From Veillonella nakazawae (lineage in GTDB: Bacteria; Bacillota; Negativicutes; Veillonellales; Veillonellaceae), in assembly GCF_013393365.1 (NCBI RefSeq), contig NZ_AP022321.1, positions 964,001 through 1,028,000 on the forward strand: a DNA stretch of 64,000 nucleotides, written 5' to 3'. The notes under the pieces were generated by a model, which did no database searches, was not told where the DNA came from, and saw only the letters and a program-made list of their open reading frames with translations. Within the stretch, counting starts at the first letter, position 1; the number at the start of each line of letters is the position of its first letter. The position numbers and the translations under genes are program-made. Below are positions 47,281-55,271 of this stretch, piece by piece.

Positions 47281-48525
47281 ATGCAATCTTTAATTAAAGA
47301 TATTAATTTAGCTGCAGAAGGCCGTAAAAAAATTGATTGGGTTTCTAACTTTATGCCTACATTGAATACCTTGGGCGATCGTTTTGAAGCAGAACAAACT
47401 TTCAAAGGTCAAACTATTGTTGTAAGTGTTCACTTGGAAGCAAAAACAGCATATTTAGCTACTGTATTAAAACGCGGTGGCGCTGATGTTATTGTAACTG
47501 GTTCCAATCCATTATCTACACAAGATGATGTAGCGGCAGGTCTCGTTAATATGGGCCTAACTGTATATGCTTGGTATGATTGTACTGAGGAAGAATATTT
47601 CAACTTCCTTAACAAGGCTCTTGATCATAAACCGCACATTATCATTGATGATGGTGGCGATTTGGTAAACTTATTGCACACAACACGCCAAGATGCTAAG
47701 GAACGCCTTTTAGGTGGTAGTGAGGAAACTACGACAGGTGTACATCGTCTATATGCATTAGAGAACGTTAAACAATTGACGTTCCCTATGATTGCAGTAA
47801 ACGATTCCTACTGTAAATATCTCTTTGATAACCGTTATGGTACAGGCCAATCCGTTTGGGATGGTATTATGCGTACTACAAACTTAACAGTAACAGGTAA
47901 AAACGTGGTTGTTGCTGGTTATGGTTGGTGTGGTAAAGGCGTTGCTATGCGTGCAAAAGGCCTTGGTGCTCATGTATATGTAACTGAAGTAGATCCAATC
48001 AAAGCGATTGAAGCTGTATTCGATGGTTTCAAAGTATTGCCTATGATTGAAGCTGCTAAAGTAGGGGATATTTTCTGTACTGTTACAGGTTGCAAAGATG
48101 TAATTGTGAAAGAACATTACGAAGTAATGAAAGATAAAGCTATTTTATGTAATGCTGGTCATTTTGATTGTGAAGTTAATGTAGCTGATCTTACAGACCT
48201 TGCGGTAAGCCATGAACGTGTTCGTCAAAACATCGAAGGCTATACTATGGCTGATGGTCGTAAACTCTATGTATTGGCTGAAGGTCGTCTAGTAAACCTT
48301 GCTGCTGGTGATGGTCATCCTGCAGAAATCATGGACTTGTCCTTTGCTATGCAAGCCCTTGCTGCAGAGCATATCTTGAAAAACGGCAAAGAAATGGAGC
48401 CAAAAGTATATGTATTGCCTCATGAATTAGATGTGGAAATCGCTAAACTTAAATTGAACTCCATGGGCTATGATTTAGATTCTTTAACACAAGAACAAAT
48501 CGACTACTTAACAAAAGTAAACTAA
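47281..48525 (+). CDS. ahcY: Adenosylhomocysteinase, archaeal/Thermotoga type
   Basis: NAD-dependent enzyme hydrolysing S-adenosylhomocysteine. The 414-aa product has VNDSYCKYLFDNRYGTGQS, the NAD-binding VVAGYGWCGKGVAMRAKGLG at ~209, VTEVDPIKA and NAGHFDCEVN. It resembles the short AhcY of Thermotoga and archaea, lacking the insert and KPDHYRY tail of the common bacterial form; it ends LTQEQIDYLTKVN. Homologs of this class include an enzyme that prefers S-inosylhomocysteine, and the neighbour mtaD can make that compound. AAAGGAG precedes the ATG. Confidence 0.93.
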   Translation: MQSLIKDINLAAEGRKKIDWVSNFMPTLNTLGDRFEAEQTFKGQTIVVSVHLEAKTAYLATVLKRGGADVIVTGSNPLSTQDDVAAGLVNMGLTVYAWYDCTEEEYFNFLNKALDHKPHIIIDDGGDLVNLLHTTRQDAKERLLGGSEETTTGVHRLYALENVKQLTFPMIAVNDSYCKYLFDNRYGTGQSVWDGIMRTTNLTVTGKNVVVAGYGWCGKGVAMRAKGLGAHVYVTEVDPIKAIEAVFDGFKVLPMIEAAKVGDIFCTVTGCKDVIVKEHYEVMKDKAILCNAGHFDCEVNVADLTDLAVSHERVRQNIEGYTMADGRKLYVLAEGRLVNLAAGDGHPAEIMDLSFAMQALAAEHILKNGKEMEPKVYVLPHELDVEIAKLKLNSMGYDLDSLTQEQIDYLTKVN

Positions 48526-48600
48526 TATTGAATAGAAATGTAATAGTAAATGATAGGCTTAGGTGCATTATTACTACTATATACTTTCAGAATTAATAAC

Positions 48601-48629
48601 TATAACCGAGCTATTATGGCTCGGTTATA
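48601..48629 (+). promoter_or_regulatory. Perfect 11-bp hairpin before mtaD
   Basis: TATAACCGAGC pairs exactly with GCTCGGTTATA (48601-48611 with 48619-48629). No T-run follows; GAGGGA, the mtaD ribosome site, begins a few bases later. It may be a translational or mRNA-stability element or a protein site. Confidence 0.5.
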
Positions 48630-48645
48630 CCTATGAGGGAAGACA

Positions 48646-49935
48646 ATGTCTGATTTATTGATTACTAATGTAGACGTCCTCACCGATGAGGGTGTTCTTA
48701 AAGATCATGCTATTGAAATTGAAAATGGCTATATTACAGCTATTTTAAAGGATAGTGAAGCTATTAAAGCAAAAGATGTTGCTAAGGATGTACTAAATGG
48801 TAAAGGCCAATTGGCAGCGCCAGGTCTTGTAAATACGCACACTCATATTGCGATGGGGCTATTTAGAAACTATGCAGATGATCTTGAGCTTATGGAATGG
48901 CTTGAAACAGCAATTTGGCCGACAGAAGCAAAACTTAACGACGATTATGTTCGTTATGGCACTCAACTTGGCATTGCTGAAATGCTGCGTACTGGTACTA
49001 CAACCTTTAGCGATATGTATTTCTTTATGAATACTACAGCTGAGGTAGTAAAAGAAACAGGCATTCGCTCTGTGTTATCTCGTGGTTTAGCTGGTGTTTC
49101 TCCAACAGCAGATCAAGCATTAGTTGAAAATGCTGACTTATTCCGCACGTGGAATGGCTTTGATAATGACCGCATCAAGGTATTACTTGGACCACATGCA
49201 CCATATACTTGTCCAGATGCTTATATGGAGAAGGTTATCTCTTTATCTCATGAATTAAACTGTGGCATTCACATGCACTTGTCTGAAACTAAAGGGGAAG
49301 TGGAGAATGTAATGAAAGCTACAGGTAAAACTCCAATCGCTCATATGCATGACCTAGGTTTATTCTGGAATACTACATTAGCTGCACACTGTGTTCATGT
49401 TACAGATGAAGATATGTCAATTATGGCTGAAAATAATGTAGCAGTAGCACATAATCCGCAATCTAACCTAAAATTAGCAAGTGGTATTGCACCTGTGCCT
49501 GAAATGATCGGTAAAGGTATAACAGTTGGTCTTGGTACGGATGGTTCCGCATCTAATAATAACGCGGATATGCTCGAAGAAGTACGCCTTGCTGCTACTC
49601 TACATAAAGCACGTCTCTACGATCCTAAAGCCATTCCTGCACAAGCAGCTTGGCATATGGGCACTGTAGAAGGCGCAAAAGCCCTTGGTTATACTGATCT
49701 TGGTGTATTAGCGAAAGGCTATCGTGCAGATATCGTGCTATATGACGTATCTGGTATGCACTGGATGCCTCGTTACAACGATTTAGCGGCACTTGTATAC
49801 TCTGCTAACAGTTCTGATGTAAATACTACAATTGTAGGTGGCAAAGTTCTTATGAAAGACAAAGAATTGCTTACTATTGATGAAGAAAAACTTCGTGCAG
49901 AAATCACTAAGGCTCAAGAGTATTTCAGTAACTAA
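48646..49935 (+). CDS. mtaD: 5-methylthioadenosine/S-adenosylhomocysteine deaminase
   Basis: Amidohydrolase-superfamily enzyme that deaminates MTA to methylthioinosine and SAH to S-inosylhomocysteine. The 429-aa product has the metal site NTHTHIAMGLFRNYADDL, GPHAPYTCPDAYM, HMHLSETKGEVE, AHCVHVTDEDM and LGTDGSASNNNADML, all in the expected order. GAGGGAAG precedes the ATG. Located after ahcY with a 120-bp gap holding a hairpin, it closes the cluster. Confidence 0.92.
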   Translation: MSDLLITNVDVLTDEGVLKDHAIEIENGYITAILKDSEAIKAKDVAKDVLNGKGQLAAPGLVNTHTHIAMGLFRNYADDLELMEWLETAIWPTEAKLNDDYVRYGTQLGIAEMLRTGTTTFSDMYFFMNTTAEVVKETGIRSVLSRGLAGVSPTADQALVENADLFRTWNGFDNDRIKVLLGPHAPYTCPDAYMEKVISLSHELNCGIHMHLSETKGEVENVMKATGKTPIAHMHDLGLFWNTTLAAHCVHVTDEDMSIMAENNVAVAHNPQSNLKLASGIAPVPEMIGKGITVGLGTDGSASNNNADMLEEVRLAATLHKARLYDPKAIPAQAAWHMGTVEGAKALGYTDLGVLAKGYRADIVLYDVSGMHWMPRYNDLAALVYSANSSDVNTTIVGGKVLMKDKELLTIDEEKLRAEITKAQEYFSN

Positions 49936-50040
49936 TATATTAAAAAAACTATAGCTGTAATTGATTAGCTTTTTCTTGTCTAGTTTAGTACTAGTTAGGT
50001 TTGTATTTATATAATATAAGTTTGTATGCGAGGTACTGCT

Positions 50041-50703
50041 ATGCTAAAAAGAATACTTCAATACCTTTCACTTTGTATCGCCTTAGTTAGTTTGTTGATA
50101 TTAGCTGGTTGTAGTAGTAATAGTGCGTCTTCTCAGCCTAAAGGACCTGAAGGGGAATGGATTGCTTACTCAGGCTATACCGTTCAAAATGTAGTGAGTG
50201 CTGTTGACACGCCTATTTTTACGATGAATCTTACAGCTCGAAATGATAGTAAGACGATTTATACAGCAGATATGAAAGCTTATAACTATCAATATACGAC
50301 GCCTGAAAAGAGACCTGTTATTGAATCTACTCAAATGGTAGGGGATATAAAGGAAACTCGTCTAAATTATATTACGGCACTTACACTTGTAATGAGTGCT
50401 AACGATATAGTAGGTAATGCAGATAGCTCAAATTCTAATACAATTAAGATGGATATTACTGGCATACCAAATACTGCTCTTATTTATGATTCAAAAACAG
50501 ATACTATTAAATTTATGGATCAAACCTTTAAACGAGTAAACGAAACGAACAATTTACAAACATTAGCCGATGCGTATAAGAAAGATCTTCAAGTAGCTTC
50601 TAATAAATATTTAGAAGAGATTGGCAATGCAGCAAATCCTAAAACAAAGTTTATAACAACCTATAACTTTGATGACTCTATCATTAAAGACAATAAGAAA
50701 TAA
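50041..50703 (+). CDS. Putative lipoprotein
   Basis: A 220-aa exported lipoprotein of no recognised family. The signal is basic LKRILQY, a hydrophobic run, and the lipobox LILAGC, processed by Lgt. The mature part (SSNSASSQPKGPEGEW...) is soluble, with TIYTADMKAYNYQYTTPEKR and TIKMDITGIPNTALIYD. Its beta-rich character would suit a periplasmic or outer-membrane lipoprotein. The start at 50041 was chosen because GCGAGG lies 8-9 bp upstream; an ATG at 50026 is alternative. Confidence 0.7.
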   Translation: MLKRILQYLSLCIALVSLLILAGCSSNSASSQPKGPEGEWIAYSGYTVQNVVSAVDTPIFTMNLTARNDSKTIYTADMKAYNYQYTTPEKRPVIESTQMVGDIKETRLNYITALTLVMSANDIVGNADSSNSNTIKMDITGIPNTALIYDSKTDTIKFMDQTFKRVNETNNLQTLADAYKKDLQVASNKYLEEIGNAANPKTKFITTYNFDDSIIKDNKK

Positions 50704-50714
50704 TAAATAAAATA

Positions 50715-50793
50715 AAACCCACTCATAGTATGATATATTCCTTTATTAGATACCTAATAAAAGGGGTACATATCACATGGAGTGGGTTTATTT
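50715..50793. repeat. Long imperfect inverted repeat
   Basis: About 75 nt forming a nearly continuous hairpin: AAACCCACTC (50715-50724) with GAGTGGGTTT (50780-50789), then GATAT with ATATC and CTTTATTAG with CTAATAAA near the centre. It is flanked by A-rich sequence on the left and TATTTT on the right. It lies between convergent genes and could be a strong bidirectional terminator or a small MITE-like element. Confidence 0.6.
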
Positions 50794-50814
50794 TGTAATG
50801 TTTTACTTTGAATG

Positions 50815-51564
50815 CTATTTTATTACTTTCACTAAGAACATTGGTACAGGAATATAAAATTCATCTTCTTCGTTGTAAATACGAGGACCTACTGTGGAGT
50901 CAATAGTGACGGAGCTAGCACCTAATTTTGTGAGCACTTCTTTATCCCATTGAGGGCGTGTAAAGGATGAAATTTCAAGCATATGATAAATCGTATGGCA
51001 CCGCTCTTTTAAGTCATTGCTTACATGCTCATGGGCATGATGAACAGATTGTGGTAAGTCATGGTGATTGCGAGCATGTTCCGCATCATAATTGAGGATT
51101 AAACCGCCTGGACGAATGATGCGTAACCATTCAGCATAGGCTTTATCTGGATGTGGTAAGTTCCATGTTACATTGCGGGCTACAACGATATCAAAGGTAT
51201 TGGAGTCAAAGCTGAGATTTTCAGCATCCATGACGGAGAAGGTAGCATCACAATCAAGGGATTCTGCCAGTTGATTTGCTTCGTCTATCATATTAGGCGT
51301 AATATCGATGCCGTGTACTGTATGTCCTAGTTGAGAGAGGATAATACTAAAGAAGCCTGCACCACAACCAATGTCTAAAATACGTAAAGAGCGATCAGAA
51401 TCAAAGATATGACTCGTTAGTTCATCTCTCCATAATTTAAGTTTAGGGCTCTCTAATTCTTTAGCTCGTAAGGTTCCAAAATCGTGAGCTCGATCTGTCC
51501 AATAGGATGTAATAAATTCTTTATCATCCTTCATAGGATGATTTTTTTCAAATATATCATTCAT
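50815..51564 (-). CDS. Class I SAM-dependent methyltransferase
   Basis: A 249-aa cytoplasmic methyltransferase of unknown substrate. The SAM-binding motif I is ILDIGCGAGFFSIILSQLG at ~60-78, motif II GIDITPNMI, and the post-II ATFSVMDAENLSFDSNTFDIVVARN (split) pattern with NVTWNLP; it resembles UbiE/Methyltransf_11-type enzymes. The start has GAGGAG upstream on the minus strand. It is divergent from the DUF1848 gene across a region with an inverted repeat, so both may share control. Confidence 0.82.
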   Translation of the reverse strand: MNDIFEKNHPMKDDKEFITSYWTDRAHDFGTLRAKELESPKLKLWRDELTSHIFDSDRSLRILDIGCGAGFFSIILSQLGHTVHGIDITPNMIDEANQLAESLDCDATFSVMDAENLSFDSNTFDIVVARNVTWNLPHPDKAYAEWLRIIRPGGLILNYDAEHARNHHDLPQSVHHAHEHVSNDLKERCHTIYHMLEISSFTRPQWDKEVLTKLGASSVTIDSTVGPRIYNEEDEFYIPVPMFLVKVIK

Positions 51565-51630
51565 TTTTCAGTTCTCCTCATTTTTAATACACTTAATAGT
51601 ACCATAAAATGAGAATGTACCATACTATAA

Positions 51631-51676
51631 ATATCACACTTACTCCATAAATAATTAATATTGAGTGTGATATAAT
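51631..51676. promoter_or_regulatory. Inverted repeat in divergent promoter region
   Basis: ATATCACACT at 51631-51640 and its exact complement AGTGTGATAT at 51664-51673, 23 bp apart. The right arm overlaps a TATAAT at 51671-51676 facing the DUF1848 gene; a TATAGT on the minus strand (51624-51629) faces the methyltransferase. Possible operator for both genes. Confidence 0.5.
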
Positions 51677-51711
51677 ACATCTATATTTTTGTTTTATGAA
51701 AGGACAGGATA

Positions 51712-52650
51712 ATGATTTTACAGACGGGACAGCGTACGGATATTCCTGCCTTTTATGGGCAATGGTTAATTAATCGCGTCCGCCAAGGATTTGTAGATGT
51801 ACGCAATCCCTATAATCCGATACATATAACACGATATCCTATCAATCATGAAGTAGTAGATGGTATTGCGTTTTGTACAAAGAATCCGTTGCCTTTCATT
51901 CCGCTCTTACATGAAATAAATGATTATAGACAGTATTGGCATATGACTATAACTCCATATGGAGCAGATATAGAGACTAATGTTCCACAAGTGGATTTAG
52001 TAATAGACGGATTTAAACATATATCTACAAAACGTAATCCTCAGTCCATGGTGTGGCGTTATGATCCTATTATTTTAACCCACAACTATACAGTTGATTT
52101 TCATTTTGAAAGCTTTTATAAAATGGCTAAAGCCCTCGAAGGATATACAGATACGGTAGTTGTAAGTTTCTTAGATATTTTTGATAAGGTAGCTCAGACC
52201 TTTCCCGAAGGTTATAGACCGAGTTTAGATATTCAAATGAAGATTATTAAAGAATTAGTATCTATAGCTCATTCTCATCATATGATACTTAAAACCTGTG
52301 GAGAAGGGGACATTTTCAAAGAATTAGGTGTTAATACAGAGGGCTGTTTTACGCTAGACTGTTATGAACGTGCTTGGAACGTAAAATTAAAAGCACCGAA
52401 ACGTACACCAGCTAGACCAGAGTGTAATTGTTATTTACATGGTGATATAGGTGCCTATGATACTTGTAGCCATTTTTGTCGCTATTGTTATGCCAATACA
52501 AATCAGGCTGCAGTTCGCCAAAATTGCTTATTACATGATCCGAACTCTAGCTTACTTATTGGAAAACTTTCAAAAACAGCAATTATTAAAGAAAGTGCGG
52601 AAAAAAGCTGGATTGTAGATACAAATTACACACAAGATTCTTTATTTTAA
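51712..52650 (+). CDS. DUF1848 family protein with C-terminal CxxxCxxC
   Basis: A 312-aa protein of the DUF1848 family, function unknown. Blocks seen are RTDIPAFYGQWLINRVRQGF at the N-terminus, GIAFCTKNPLP, ITPYGADIE, VWRYDPI and near the C-terminus a Cys cluster: CNCYLHGDIGAYDTCSHFC and CRYCYANT, giving CxxxCxxC at ~252-259 together with two upstream Cys. That spacing is the [4Fe-4S] signature of radical SAM enzymes, though here it is C-terminal. AAAGGACAGG precedes the ATG. Confidence 0.8.
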   Translation: MILQTGQRTDIPAFYGQWLINRVRQGFVDVRNPYNPIHITRYPINHEVVDGIAFCTKNPLPFIPLLHEINDYRQYWHMTITPYGADIETNVPQVDLVIDGFKHISTKRNPQSMVWRYDPIILTHNYTVDFHFESFYKMAKALEGYTDTVVVSFLDIFDKVAQTFPEGYRPSLDIQMKIIKELVSIAHSHHMILKTCGEGDIFKELGVNTEGCFTLDCYERAWNVKLKAPKRTPARPECNCYLHGDIGAYDTCSHFCRYCYANTNQAAVRQNCLLHDPNSSLLIGKLSKTAIIKESAEKSWIVDTNYTQDSLF

Positions 52651-52789
52651 GGAGAATTATGCCCTGCTTTTACGCCTATAGCGTTGACGTATCGTGTAAA
52701 ATATAGACAAAAGGGGTTGGGTCACCTCAAGAATATAAGAGAGTTAAACTACTTTTAATTGTTTATGTATTATTACAAGGAGGTGGAGT

Positions 52790-53698
52790 ATGATCACCTA
52801 TAAGACTGACAGTAAAGCATCATTACAATCATCTGAATCGTCTATGCCAGTACTAGCTATGTGTTATGATTTTGATAAGACTTTAACACCTGATGATATG
52901 CAGGCACAAGGCTTTATCCAATCTGTTGGCTATGATGAAGAGCAAATCAAACAGTTCTGGCAAGAATCTAATCAGCTGGCTAAGAAAAATGATATGGATA
53001 ATAACTTGGCTTATATGTACAAGATGATTCAAGAAGCAGTGGGCCGTTTTTATGTAACTCGAGAAAAGCTTATGGAATATGGGAATCAAGTGGAACTATA
53101 TGAAGGTGTTCGCACTTGGTTTGAGCGTATTCGTGAATATGGTTTAGAACACGGTGTACGCATTGAACATTACATCATATCGTCTGGTTTAAAAGAGATG
53201 ATAGAAGGTACTGAAATGGCGAAAGAGGGAGCTTTCACCAAAATCTATGCCAGTGCATTCATGTTCGACGACAAAGGCGTAGCAGTTTGGCCTGCACAAG
53301 CCATTAACTATACAAATAAAACACAGTTTTTATTCCGTATTCAAAAAGGAATTTTAGATATCAATGACACAGGTGTTAATGATTATGTTAAGCCTGAAGA
53401 TCAACGTGTACCGTTCCGCAATATGATATATATTGGGGATAGTGATACAGATATTCCTTGCATGAGCTTGGTTAATGCTAATGGCGGTCATTCTATAGGT
53501 GTTTATGATCCTGTTAAGAAGGATAAAGATAAGGTGTATAAGATGATGCGTCATCACCGCATACGTTATTATGCACCTGCAGACTATACAAATGGTTCAA
53601 AGTTAGATACATTAGTTAAACAAATTATTCGTAAAACCGCAGCCTACGAAGTGTTAGAAGGCGAATATGTACATTGTAAACACGAAGCAGAGGAGTAA
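52790..53698 (+). CDS. HAD-family phosphatase
   Basis: A 302-aa haloacid-dehalogenase-fold hydrolase. HAD motif I is YDFDKTLTPDD (nucleophile Asp), motif II IISSGLKEM (Ser), and motif IV YIGDSDTDIPC (two Asp); motif III Lys is probably in the ATNKTQFLF-like NYTNKTQFLF region. A helical cap lies between I and II (~30-110). Substrate unknown. AGGAGG precedes the ATG. It overlaps no gene and is followed 1 bp later by the DUF4241 gene. Confidence 0.82.
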   Translation: MITYKTDSKASLQSSESSMPVLAMCYDFDKTLTPDDMQAQGFIQSVGYDEEQIKQFWQESNQLAKKNDMDNNLAYMYKMIQEAVGRFYVTREKLMEYGNQVELYEGVRTWFERIREYGLEHGVRIEHYIISSGLKEMIEGTEMAKEGAFTKIYASAFMFDDKGVAVWPAQAINYTNKTQFLFRIQKGILDINDTGVNDYVKPEDQRVPFRNMIYIGDSDTDIPCMSLVNANGGHSIGVYDPVKKDKDKVYKMMRHHRIRYYAPADYTNGSKLDTLVKQIIRKTAAYEVLEGEYVHCKHEAEE

Positions 53699-53699
53699 C

Positions 53700-54443
53700 A
53701 TGGATCAATCTAAATTAACAAGTGAATGGATTCAAGAGTTTAATCGTTTAGGTTCTGAAGGTAAATTAAAACCTACCGTACCATATCATGATTTATTTAA
53801 CCGTAAAGAGCTAAAAGGATTTCCATTGCATACATTACCTATGTGGACTGTAACATTCCCAACAGGCCATATTACATGTTGTGACCCTTTGGTAACATTG
53901 CCGAATAAACCGGATACATATATTAGAACGGTAGAACCAGGTACGTACTTGTTGGAAACAAAAATCATTGAAATGGAACCTAATGAATACCGTTATGTAG
54001 CAAGCCGCGTTGTTTTTAGTGGTAATGAGCCTGTGAACTATGAATTGGCTTTAAAAGGTACAGAAGATTTAACAGATCTTGATGATGGTGAAAGCTACAT
54101 TGGCTTCCCTGTGGATTCTGGACTTGCTACCGTGGTTGATGCAGAAACTATTAAAACCTATAGAAAGTTTTATGATCAATGGCATACTAACTATCCTGAC
54201 AAAAATATCTATGATGATTACTACAGTGATTTGTTCCAATTAAATGCATTAGCATATCCGCAATACCAACGTTCTAAAGGGGATTGGATCAACTTTACAA
54301 TTCCTGAAACCGAATTGACTGTGCCAATGATTCAATCTGGCTTTGGTGATGGTTTATACCCTGTATACTGGGCTTTTGATAAAGATGGTCAAATCTGCCA
54401 ATTGATTATGGAATATATTGATTGCAGCGAAGCATATCAATAA
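53700..54443 (+). CDS. DUF4241 family protein
   Basis: A 247-aa protein resembling DUF4241 proteins, of unknown role. Seen blocks: LPMWTVTFPTGHITCCDPL, TYLLETKIIE, RYVASRVVFS, GFPVDSGLATVVDAE and PVYWAFDKDGQICQLIMEY near the C-terminus. Cytoplasmic, no signal peptide or membrane helix. The start at 53700 has GAGGAG 5 bp upstream, directly after the HAD gene, so the two are probably co-transcribed. An open extension to 53667 is inside the HAD gene. Confidence 0.72.
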   Translation: MDQSKLTSEWIQEFNRLGSEGKLKPTVPYHDLFNRKELKGFPLHTLPMWTVTFPTGHITCCDPLVTLPNKPDTYIRTVEPGTYLLETKIIEMEPNEYRYVASRVVFSGNEPVNYELALKGTEDLTDLDDGESYIGFPVDSGLATVVDAETIKTYRKFYDQWHTNYPDKNIYDDYYSDLFQLNALAYPQYQRSKGDWINFTIPETELTVPMIQSGFGDGLYPVYWAFDKDGQICQLIMEYIDCSEAYQ

Positions 54444-54499
54444 TATAATCTAGCGATATATATAGATATATAAAGCTTGATAACTTAATAACATACTAA

Positions 54500-54531
54500 A
54501 AAAGACGCTTAGATTACTAAGCGTCTTTTAT
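54500..54531. terminator. Terminator after DUF4241 gene
   Basis: A 13-bp stem (54500-54512 with 54517-54529), ATTA loop, with A-run at left and T-run at right, so it could work in both directions. Confidence 0.88.
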
Positions 54532-54554
54532 ATATTCCTATTTAATTGTAAGGC

Positions 54555-54704
54555 CTAAATGCCAAAAATCCAGTTTACGAATACACGAAGAATACTAAGA
54601 CCTACAATGATTTCTGCTAAAAATCTTAAAGAACCTTCCATACCATTACCTAAATGTTTTAAACTGCCAATTTTAGCTTTACTTACGATATCACACCAGC
54701 ACAT
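54555..54704 (-). CDS. Small membrane peptide of 49 aa
   Basis: Starts MCWCDIVSKAKIGSLK and ends with a hydrophobic helix (LSILRVFVNWIFGI). A strong GGAGGT lies 7 bp upstream of the minus-strand ATG at 54704, and a terminator follows 24 bp downstream, so expression is likely. The first half is cationic and Gly-rich, the second half hydrophobic: a layout seen in short bacteriocins, toxins and membrane modulators. No transport, immunity or toxin-antidote gene is next to it. No family recognised. Confidence 0.55.
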   Translation of the reverse strand: MCWCDIVSKAKIGSLKHLGNGMEGSLRFLAEIIVGLSILRVFVNWIFGI

Positions 54705-54865
54705 ATAATACCTCCATGAGAGTTAATATGAGTAAATTACATAATTTATATGCTTATTTTACAATGTTATATCAAAAATTTCAATATGTATTTAAAATTA
54801 AATAATAATAATTCTACACATATATCTATAATAATAAAAATTTGCCCGATATATAGCTTTATTAA
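54705..54865. other. AT-rich gap, nothing recognised
   Basis: A very AT-rich stretch upstream of the 49-aa gene. It should contain that gene's promoter on the minus strand, but no convincing hexamer pair stands out. Confidence 0.4.
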
Positions 54866-55054
54866 TATATAGATTTTATTTGTAGAGATGAATCAATCGG
54901 ACGGGAAATATATATAATTACAGACAGAAAAGCAAAAGAAAAAGGAAATATTATTCAATTTAAAATAGAGAAATTACAAGGTGAACAACCCAATATAATT
55001 ATGAAGGCTCTTGGTGATCAATCTCTAGGTTGGATTGAACTGATAAAAAAATAA
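54866..55054 (+). pseudogene. C-terminal gene remnant
   Basis: An open frame of 62 codons after a stop at 54863, without a credible start codon or ribosome site. The translation looks protein-like (REIYIITDRKAKEKG..., ending GWIELIKK) and is followed by a hairpin with a T-rich tail at 55125-55167. It is most simply the end of a deleted gene; its family is not recognised. Confidence 0.4.
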
Positions 55055-55124
55055 TTGTATGATAGAGTATATTTAATTCAGATCCATTACACAATGATAA
55101 AAGTATTTTTTAGTTTAAATTAGT

Positions 55125-55167
55125 AAAACTAGCTTATAGAAATATAGGCTAGTTTTCTTTTCTTTTT
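55125..55167 (+). terminator. Hairpin 1 of three in PAP2-remnant gap
   Basis: AAAACTAGC/GCTAGTTTT stem (55125-55133 with 55148-55156), inner TATA/TATA, then CTTTTCTTTTT. It would terminate the plus-strand remnant. Confidence 0.75.
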
Positions 55168-55168
55168 G

Positions 55169-55205
55169 AATTACTTCCGATAACGATATATTATCGGAAG
55201 TAATT
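55169..55205. repeat. Perfect 15-bp inverted repeat (hairpin 2)
   Basis: AATTACTTCCGATAA at 55169-55183 and its exact complement at 55191-55205 with a 7-nt loop. No T-run follows on either strand, so it is not an obvious terminator; it may be a repeat element or a protein site. Confidence 0.6.
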
Positions 55206-55216
55206 GTATTAAGAAA

Positions 55217-55237
55217 ATTGGGCCTAAATGGCCCAAT
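55217..55237 (-). terminator. Terminator of PAP2 gene (hairpin 3)
   Basis: ATTGGGCC/GGCCCAAT (55217-55224 with 55230-55237). On the minus strand it is followed by TTTTCTT, placing it downstream of the PAP2 gene. Confidence 0.75.
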
Positions 55238-55271
55238 CTCTTATGTTATCTAGTTTTTTAGCTATTTAAGC

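Noticed and set aside
52659..52706. 15-codon frame with a good AAGGAG before it, after the DUF1848 gene
   Set aside because: Too short and without any conserved feature; the site may be chance or a relic.
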